Assembly (NCBI RefSeq): GCF_014678725.1
Contig: NZ_CP061497.1
Coordinates: 682,001-746,000, forward strand
Source of the DNA: Thermomonas sp. XSG
GTDB taxonomy: Bacteria; Pseudomonadota; Gammaproteobacteria; Xanthomonadales; Xanthomonadaceae
Length of the DNA: 64,000 nucleotides
Direction: 5' to 3'
Shown here: positions 59,208-64,000 of the stretch, one piece after another
Layout: every line of letters begins with the position of its first letter
How positions within the stretch are numbered: position 1 is the stretch's first letter
Notes under the pieces: model-generated
Told to the model about the DNA's origin: nothing
The model's input: only the letters and a program-made list of their open reading frames with translations
Databases searched by the model: none
Position numbers and translations under genes: made by a program

Positions 59208-59884
59208 GCGTCCACCATCCCCGACAGCAGCGGCACGAAGACCACCGCACCCAGGTCTTCCTGCGCAATGCCGCCATCCGCCTGCTTGCGCAGGCACAGC
59301 AGCGACTGCCCGCCTGAGGCCCCTACGGGCGCCACCAGCACGCCACCCGGGCCAAGCTGGGAGATGAGCGCATCCACCAGCGCGGCGCCTGCGGCGGTGA
59401 CGATGATGGCATCGAACGGCGCCTCCTCCGGCCAGCCGATGCGGCCGTCGTCGTGCTTGCTGCGCACGTGCAGGCCCAGCGCGCGGAAGCGCTTGCGCGC
59501 GGTGCGCAGCAGGTCGCCGATGCGCTCGACGGTGAAGACCTCCAGCCCCAGCGCGGCCAGCACCGCGGCCTGGTAGCCGGAGCCGGTGCCCACTTCCAGC
59601 ACCTTCTTCGGCCCATCGCGCAGCAGCGCTTCGGTCATCTTCGCCACCACGAAGGGCTGCGAGATGGTCTGCCCGTGCCCGATCGGCAGGGCGTTGTTCT
59701 CATAGGCGCGCGAGGCCAGCGCCTCGTCCACGAACTGGTGGCGCGGCACCGTGCGGATCGCGTTGAGCACGCGCTCGTCGGTGATGCCGCCCTTGCGCAG
59801 GTCGTCGATCAAGCGGTCGCGCACGCGCTGGCCAGTCAGGCCCATGCCGAGGTCGGCCGGCTGCAGGCGCATCCGCGCGATCAC
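59204..59884 (-). CDS. pcm: Protein-L-isoaspartate O-methyltransferase
   Basis: SAM-dependent repair of isoaspartyl damage in proteins. 226 residues with [31 protein letters not shown] (in pieces), the SAM motif [16 protein letters not shown] and VFTVERI. I start it at the GTG 59884, which overlaps the surE stop (GTGA); an ATG four codons in is the alternative. Confidence 0.95.
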   Translation of the reverse strand: MIARMRLQPADLGMGLTGQRVRDRLIDDLRKGGITDERVLNAIRTVPRHQFVDEALASRAYENNALPIGHGQTISQPFVVAKMTEALLRDGPKKVLEVGTGSGYQAAVLAALGLEVFTVERIGDLLRTARKRFRALGLHVRSKHDDGRIGWPEEAPFDAIIVTAAGAALVDALISQLGPGGVLVAPVGASGGQSLLCLRKQADGGIAQEDLGAVVFVPLLSGMVDA

Positions 59885-60669
59885 GATTTCGCCTCCATCG
59901 ACGCGGCCAGCCCGCCGACCCAACCGGCCACCTGCTCCAGCGCCTGGTAGCGGGTGAGGTCGACGTGGATCGGGGTGATCGCGATATGGCCGCTGCGCAC
60001 GGCGTGGAAATCGGTGCCGGGGCCGGCGTCCTGCTCGTCGCCGGCGGCGCCGATCCACCACCACTGGCGCCCGCGCGGGTCTTCCTGCGGCGTGCACGGC
60101 TCGGCGCGGTGACGGTGGCCGAGGCGGCTGGTCTCGAAGCCGCGGATCTCTTCCCACGGCAGGTCCGGCACGTTGACGTTGAGGATGGTGGACGCCGGCA
60201 GCGGGTCGCGGCGCAGGCGTTCGACGATCTCCACCGCCGCGCGCGCCGCGCTTTCGTAGTGCCTGCCTTGGTGGGCCTCGGTGACCAGCGACATCGCCAC
60301 CGCCGGCAGCCCCAGGAAGCGCCCTTCCATCGCCGCCGCCACGGTGCCGGAATAGATCACGTCGTCGCCGAGGTTGGCGACGTTGTTGATGCCGGACACC
60401 ACGATGTCGGGCTCCAGCCCCAGCGCCTCCAGCATGCCCGTGACCGCCACGTGCACGCAGTCGGTCGGGGTGCCGTAGACCTTCCAGGTGCGCTCGTCGA
60501 GTTGCACCACCCGGATCGGCGCGTCAAGCGTCAGTGAATTGCTGGCGCCGCTGCGGTCGCGGTCGGGGGCCACCATCACCACCTCGTGGCCGGCATCGCG
60601 CAGGCCCTTGGCCAGCGCATGGATGCCAGGGGCGTCGACGCCGTCGTCGTTGCTGACCAGAACCCGCAT
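59881..60669 (-). CDS. surE: 5'/3'-nucleotidase SurE
   Basis: Metal-dependent nucleoside monophosphate phosphatase with exopolyphosphatase activity, linked to stationary-phase survival. 262 residues starting [16 protein letters not shown] (Asp8, Asp9), with [27 protein letters not shown] and [23 protein letters not shown] (in pieces). Its start overlaps the stop of a possible 7-codon leader ORF. Confidence 0.96.
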   Translation of the reverse strand: MRVLVSNDDGVDAPGIHALAKGLRDAGHEVVMVAPDRDRSGASNSLTLDAPIRVVQLDERTWKVYGTPTDCVHVAVTGMLEALGLEPDIVVSGINNVANLGDDVIYSGTVAAAMEGRFLGLPAVAMSLVTEAHQGRHYESAARAAVEIVERLRRDPLPASTILNVNVPDLPWEEIRGFETSRLGHRHRAEPCTPQEDPRGRQWWWIGAAGDEQDAGPGTDFHAVRSGHIAITPIHVDLTRYQALEQVAGWVGGLAASMEAKS

Positions 60670-60692
60670 CACGGCATCGGAACATTGTGCAT
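60669..60692 (-). CDS. Possible 7-codon leader ORF of surE (MHNVPMP)
   Basis: ATG at 60692 to TGA at 60671-60669, encoding MHNVPMP. TATCAT lies exactly six bases before its ATG, the leaderless spacing seen elsewhere in the window, and its TGA overlaps the surE ATG (TGATG). This would let a leaderless ribosome deliver itself to surE, which has no ribosome binding site. Inferred from sequence only. Confidence 0.35.
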   Translation of the reverse strand: MHNVPMP

Positions 60693-60704
60693 GCGGCCAT
60701 GATA
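60693..60704 (-). promoter_or_regulatory. Possible surE promoter
   Basis: TATCAT (60704-60699, reverse strand) in the 72-bp gap shared with the divergent Smr gene. Confidence 0.45.
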
Positions 60705-60729
60705 CCGGATGCGCGAAAGCGCTTCGCGG

Positions 60730-60741
60730 TAACCTGATGCC
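60730..60741 (+). promoter_or_regulatory. Probable leaderless promoter of the Smr gene
   Basis: TAACCT (60730-60735), six bases, ATG at 60742; no ribosome binding site. Confidence 0.45.
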
Positions 60742-61308
60742 ATGCGCAAGGCACCGCCCGACATCCAACCCGTGCAGGACGACCGGGACGACGCCAGCCT
60801 GTTCCGCGCCGCCATCGGCGCGGACCGGGGCAAGGTGCGGGCGCTGCCGGAGGCCGCGCCCCCGCCCGCCGCGCCCAAGCCGAAACCCGCCGCGAAAATG
60901 GCCCGCCGCGACGAGGAGGCCGCCCGCGAGGAATTCCGCCACATGCTGGTCTCCGCGCTGGAGGCCGGCGACGCGATGAGTTACCGGCGCGAGGAAATCA
61001 CCCCGCGGGTGCTGAAGAAACTGGCGCGTGGCGAATACGCGGCGCAGGAAGAACTCGACCTGCACGGCCTGCCCGCGCACGCCGCCGAGGCGCTGCTGCG
61101 CGAATTCCTGCGCGACTGCCGGGCGCATGGCCTGGGCTGCGTGCGGATCGTGCACGGCAAGGGCCGCAACTCGGAGGAGCGGCTGCCGGTACTGAAGAAC
61201 CTGGTGGATCGCGTCCTGCGCCAGCGCGCGGACGTGCTGGCGTTCCATTCGCCGCCGACCGCCCAGGGCGGCACCGGAGCGGTGCTGGTGCTGCTGGAGA
61301 AGCGCTGA
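60742..61308 (+). CDS. Smr-domain protein (SmrA/SmrB-like)
   Basis: 188 residues: a charged N-terminal region with a Pro/Ala/Lys stretch, then a Smr domain (about 95-188) with [20 protein letters not shown] and [17 protein letters not shown]. Smr domains are nucleases; SmrB cleaves mRNA at collided ribosomes, and SmrA/YdaL is a nicking or RNA-cutting homologue. Which of these applies is uncertain. Divergent from surE, convergent with truD. Confidence 0.88.
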   Translation: MRKAPPDIQPVQDDRDDASLFRAAIGADRGKVRALPEAAPPPAAPKPKPAAKMARRDEEAAREEFRHMLVSALEAGDAMSYRREEITPRVLKKLARGEYAAQEELDLHGLPAHAAEALLREFLRDCRAHGLGCVRIVHGKGRNSEERLPVLKNLVDRVLRQRADVLAFHSPPTAQGGTGAVLVLLEKR

Positions 61309-61314
61309 AGCCAT

Positions 61315-61353
61315 TCCCCTCCCCTTTCGCGCAGCGAAGGGGAGGGAGTTTTC
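61315..61353 (+). terminator. Terminator after the Smr gene
   Basis: A long stem (about 61317-61330 with 61334-61346, one bulged T) with a GCA loop, followed by AGTTTTC. It lies between the convergent Smr and truD genes. Confidence 0.7.
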
Positions 61354-61354
61354 A

Positions 61355-62386
61355 TCATTGCGCTGCAGCGTCCACGATATCGCCCAGCTCGGACAGCACC
61401 GTCGTCGCATAGCACCCCGGCGGCAGCCCGAAGCGCAGCTCCAGCGCGCCGTCCTCGCGCCACGTCCACGCCAGTTCCATCGGCCGCAGCCGCAGCGCGC
61501 GGCGCTCCTGCTTCAGGCCCGCGCGCTCCAGTCCCGCACGCAGGCGCGAGGCGGTATCGCCGGCCAGCGCCGCCAGCTCCAGTTCGCGGGCAGCGCCGGT
61601 GCTGCGCAGTTCGCCCTCGCCCCAGAGCGGGCCGCTGGGATGGATGTCGAATGCCTCCAGCCTCGCCTGCAGTTCCGGTGTGAACGGCTCGGGGCCGAAC
61701 ACGCTGCGGCTGCCGTCCAGCATCCACACCTCGCCGTCCAGCGCGGCGTCCCAGTTGCCCGCCTCGACCCGCGCTGCCAGCACCCGGTTGAACAGGTCCG
61801 AACGCGCGGCGGACAGCAGCATCGTGCGCTCCTCGCGCTTGACCCGGCCGCCGGCGAACATCGCCACCGCCTTGCGCACGTTGTCACCTCCCCGGCCGAA
61901 GCGCTGTTCGCCGAAGTGGTTGGGCACGCCGCGCCGTGCGATCGCGGACAGCCGTGCATCGATGGCCCCGCGCTCGCCCTCGACTTCGCGCAGCACCAGC
62001 ACGAAGCGGTTGCCAGCCAGCGCGCCGCGCGGCAGCTTGCGCGCGTGCCATGCGTGTTCCAGCACCTGCAGCTCATCCGACCTCAGCGCATCGATGGCCG
62101 GCGCGACCTTCTTGGGCAGCCATACGCTGAAGCGCTGGCGGGTCACCGCATGGCGGTCCTTCAGCCCGGCGTAGCCGATCGCCGATTCATCCACGCCCGC
62201 CCATTGCGCGATGGTCCTAGCGGCGAAGGCGGTGTTCATTCCGCGCTTCTCGATGGTCAGCAGCAGGTGCTCGCCGGCGCCGCTGGCCTCGAAGCCCGGC
62301 AATTCCTCGACGAAGAAATCTTCCGCGCTGCTGCGGATGCGCGCGGCCAGCACCGGCGCGCCGTGGGCGCGCGCAGCCGCCGTCAC
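61355..62386 (-). CDS. truD: tRNA pseudouridine synthase D
   Basis: Makes pseudouridine 13 in tRNA-Glu. 343 residues with [20 protein letters not shown] (about 24-43), the catalytic aspartate in [14 protein letters not shown] (Asp77), [11 protein letters not shown] and the TRUD insertion domain. Begins at a GTG overlapping the ispF stop (GTGA). Confidence 0.96.
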   Translation of the reverse strand: MTAAARAHGAPVLAARIRSSAEDFFVEELPGFEASGAGEHLLLTIEKRGMNTAFAARTIAQWAGVDESAIGYAGLKDRHAVTRQRFSVWLPKKVAPAIDALRSDELQVLEHAWHARKLPRGALAGNRFVLVLREVEGERGAIDARLSAIARRGVPNHFGEQRFGRGGDNVRKAVAMFAGGRVKREERTMLLSAARSDLFNRVLAARVEAGNWDAALDGEVWMLDGSRSVFGPEPFTPELQARLEAFDIHPSGPLWGEGELRSTGAARELELAALAGDTASRLRAGLERAGLKQERRALRLRPMELAWTWREDGALELRFGLPPGCYATTVLSELGDIVDAAAQ

Positions 62387-62862
62387 GCCCGCACCAGCAG
62401 GCAGATCGCCTGCGCCGCGATGCCCTCGCCGCGGCCGGTGAAGCCCAGCTGCTCGCTGGTGGTCGCTTTCACGCTTACCGCATCGATGTCGATGCCGAGG
62501 TCGGCGGCGATCCGTTCGCGCATGACCTGCGCGTGCGGCCCGACCTTGGGCGCTTCGCAGATCACGGTGATGTCGCAATTGCCTACCCGCCAGCCGCGCT
62601 CGCGCAGCAGCGCATCGCAATGGCGGACGAAGGCACGGCTGTCGGCGTCCTTCCAGCGCGCGTCCGACGGCGGGAAGTGGCGGCCGATGTCGCCCAGTGC
62701 CAGCGCGCCGAGCATGGCGTCGCACAGCGCGTGCAGCGCCACGTCGCCATCGGAATGCGCCAGCACGCCGCGCTCATGCGCGATGCGCACGCCGCCCAGC
62801 ATCACATGATCGCCATCGCCGAAGGCGTGGACGTCGTAACCCTGGCCGATCCTGATATCCAT
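62383..62862 (-). CDS. ispF: 2-C-methyl-D-erythritol 2,4-cyclodiphosphate synthase
   Basis: Fifth step of the MEP isoprenoid pathway. 159 residues with GYDVHAF (Asp10, His12 zinc ligands), [13 protein letters not shown] (His44), [13 protein letters not shown] and [17 protein letters not shown]. Separated from ispD by a REP pair; AAGGCGGG upstream serves as ribosome binding site. Confidence 0.97.
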   Translation of the reverse strand: MDIRIGQGYDVHAFGDGDHVMLGGVRIAHERGVLAHSDGDVALHALCDAMLGALALGDIGRHFPPSDARWKDADSRAFVRHCDALLRERGWRVGNCDITVICEAPKVGPHAQVMRERIAADLGIDIDAVSVKATTSEQLGFTGRGEGIAAQAICLLVRA

Positions 62863-62885
62863 CTACCCGCCTTTCACCTGCTTTT

Positions 62886-62962
62886 GTAGGAGCGCACCGC
62901 AGGGGCGCGAGGCTTGCGCGGGATCTCACAAAGGGCATCGCGCCCCTGCGGTGCGCTCCTAC
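62886..62962. repeat. GTAG-type REP pair (BIME), copy 3, overlapping the ispD stop
   Basis: Perfectly inverted 25-nt units at 62886-62910 and 62938-62962, each beginning with GTAG; 27-bp centre. The reverse-strand GTAG at 62962-62959 contains the TAG stop codon of ispD. Arms are identical to copy 2. Confidence 0.93.
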
Positions 62963-63645
62963 GGGGCTCTTGCCAGCAAAAATTCGACCAGCGCCAAATC
63001 CGCCGGCGTGGTCACCTTCAGATTATCCTCGCGGCCTTCGACCAGCGCAGGATGCAGGCCCAGCCGCTCGACCGCCATTGCCTCGTCGGTCACCACCACG
63101 CCATCGGCCTGCGCCGTTTCCAGCGCGCGCCGCAGCAGGTCGCGGCGGAACGCCTGCGGCGTCAGCGCGCGCCACAGGCGCTCACGCGGCTCGGTGGCCT
63201 CGATGCGAACGTCGACACTGCTGCGCTTGAGGGTGTCGCGGACCGGCGCGGCGAGGATGGCGCCGTCGGCGCAGGCCGTCGCAGCGTCGATCAGCCTGCC
63301 GATGTCGTCCGCGCGCAGATTGGGCCGCGCGGCGTCATGCACCAGCAGCAGCGCGTCTTCGGCCACACCTTCCGGCAACGCGCGCAGCGCGGCCAGCACC
63401 GAGTCGGCGCGTTCAACGCCGCCCACGCAGGCAATCACCGGCTTGCCATGCATGCTGGTCCAGCCCGGCCAGTGCGGATCGTCCGCGGCCAGCGCCACCA
63501 CCGCGCCATCGACACGCGGATGCGCCAGCAGCGCCTCCAGCGCATGCGCGATCAACGGCTTGCCGGCGGCAGGCAGGTACTGCTTCGGCACCTCGCCGCC
63601 GAAGCGGCGTCCGCTGCCGGCGGCGGGCATCAGCGCCCAGCTCAT
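62959..63645 (-). CDS. ispD: 2-C-methyl-D-erythritol 4-phosphate cytidylyltransferase
   Basis: Third step of the MEP pathway: MEP plus CTP to CDP-ME. 228 residues with PAAGSGRRFGGEVPKQYL, GGVERADSVLAAL, VHDAARPNLR and TDEAMAVERLG. Its stop codon lies inside the GTAG of the REP pair. The ATG overlaps the ftsB stop (ATGA). Confidence 0.97.
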   Translation of the reverse strand: MSWALMPAAGSGRRFGGEVPKQYLPAAGKPLIAHALEALLAHPRVDGAVVALAADDPHWPGWTSMHGKPVIACVGGVERADSVLAALRALPEGVAEDALLLVHDAARPNLRADDIGRLIDAATACADGAILAAPVRDTLKRSSVDVRIEATEPRERLWRALTPQAFRRDLLRRALETAQADGVVVTDEAMAVERLGLHPALVEGREDNLKVTTPADLALVEFLLARAP

Positions 63646-63968
63646 GGCTGCGGTGCGGCCTCGCCCGCCGGCGCGCCGGATGCGGGCGCGGCCTGCGCGC
63701 CGTCGATCACCCGGTAGAAGGTTTCGCCCGGCTTGACCATGCCCAGCTCGCTGCGCGCGCGTTCTTCCACCGCTTCGCCGCCGGCCTTGAGGTCGGCGAC
63801 TTCCGCGGCCAGCGCATCGTTGCGCGCCTGCAGCTTGCGGTTCTCGGCCGTCTGCGTCGCGACCTGCACCTTCAGTGCGGCCACCTCGCGCTGGCCGCCG
63901 CTGCCGTACCAGAGCTTGGCCTGCAGCGCCGCCAGCAGCAGCGCCAGGATCAGCAGCAGCACGCGCAT
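63642..63968 (-). CDS. ftsB: Cell division protein FtsB
   Basis: Bitopic divisome protein that joins FtsL and FtsQ and helps activate septal cell-wall synthesis. 108 residues: one membrane helix (about 2-18), periplasmic coiled coil (about 30-65: LKVQVATQTAENRKLQARND), ERARSELGMVKPGETFYRVI, and an Ala/Pro-rich tail. A GTG three codons upstream (63977) is an alternative start. The order ftsB-ispD-ispF is typical. Confidence 0.94.
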   Translation of the reverse strand: MRVLLLILALLLAALQAKLWYGSGGQREVAALKVQVATQTAENRKLQARNDALAAEVADLKAGGEAVEERARSELGMVKPGETFYRVIDGAQAAPASGAPAGEAAPQP

Positions 63969-64000
63969 CGACGTCACCAGGGCGACCGGCTCAGCGCTTC

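Noticed and set aside
63969-64000. End of eno upstream of ftsB
   Set aside because: Eno commonly precedes ftsB, and a TGA lies in the last bases, but 32 bp are too few to identify a gene.

Overview
The window is a high-GC, densely packed stretch of bacterial chromosome with almost no accessory DNA. Gene order (pyrH-frr-uppS-cdsA-dxr-rseP-bamA-lpxD-fabZ-lpxA-lpxB-rnhB-dnaE-accA-tilS, and ftsB-ispD-ispF-truD-surE-pcm-nlpD), the protein sequences, GTAG-type REP repeats and many apparently leaderless promoters all fit a gammaproteobacterium of the Lysobacteraceae/Xanthomonadaceae (Luteimonas, Lysobacter or Thermomonas-like). The genus is inferred from general resemblance only. No rRNA operon, prophage, insertion sequence, CRISPR array or plasmid function is visible.

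Layout. 1-3.5 kb: start of thrS (reverse strand, cut by the edge), tRNA-Val, uvrB, a type IV minor pilin gene and tRNA-Asn. 3.6-6.1 kb: a lysoplasmalogenase-like membrane protein and an HDOD-GGDEF signalling protein. 6.1-25.7 kb: a long forward block for UMP kinase, ribosome recycling, isoprenoid, phospholipid and lipid A synthesis, outer-membrane protein assembly, the replicative polymerase, fatty acid synthesis and tRNA modification. A YkvA-like gene sits before dnaE, and two perfect 28-bp inverted repeats lie between lpxA and lpxB. 25.4-40.4 kb: xseB-ispA, a CPBP protease with two DUF4870 proteins, pmbA/tldD, yjgA (darP), yhdP, RNase G, maf, a SIMPL protein, a TonB-like protein and a GlsB-like protein.

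40.5-48.6 kb is a sulfur-assimilation regulon: cysJ-cysI-cysH, a convergent cysB, then cysG and cysK. CysH makes sulfite from PAPS, CysJI reduces it to sulfide with siroheme made by CysG, and CysK fixes sulfide into cysteine. Two matching ATGC-N7-GCAT palindromes in front of cysJ and cysG are good candidates for CysB operators. 48.8-56.8 kb: a bifunctional mannose-1-phosphate guanylyltransferase, the peptidoglycan-recycling pair amgK-murU, hda, a PerM-like protein, a DUF2066 protein and purM-purN. 56.8-64 kb: a DUF3108 protein, then on the reverse strand nlpD, exoD-like, pcm, surE, truD, ispF, ispD and ftsB, with a forward Smr-domain gene divergent from surE.

The most interesting non-coding signals are a recurring TANNNT hexamer exactly 6-7 nt before the start codon of many first genes, three GTAG-headed REP pairs (one of which supplies the ispD stop codon), a nested GGA-rich hairpin after cysK, a seven-codon leader ORF coupled to surE, and the shared cys palindrome. 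I did not find a wholly new multi-gene system.
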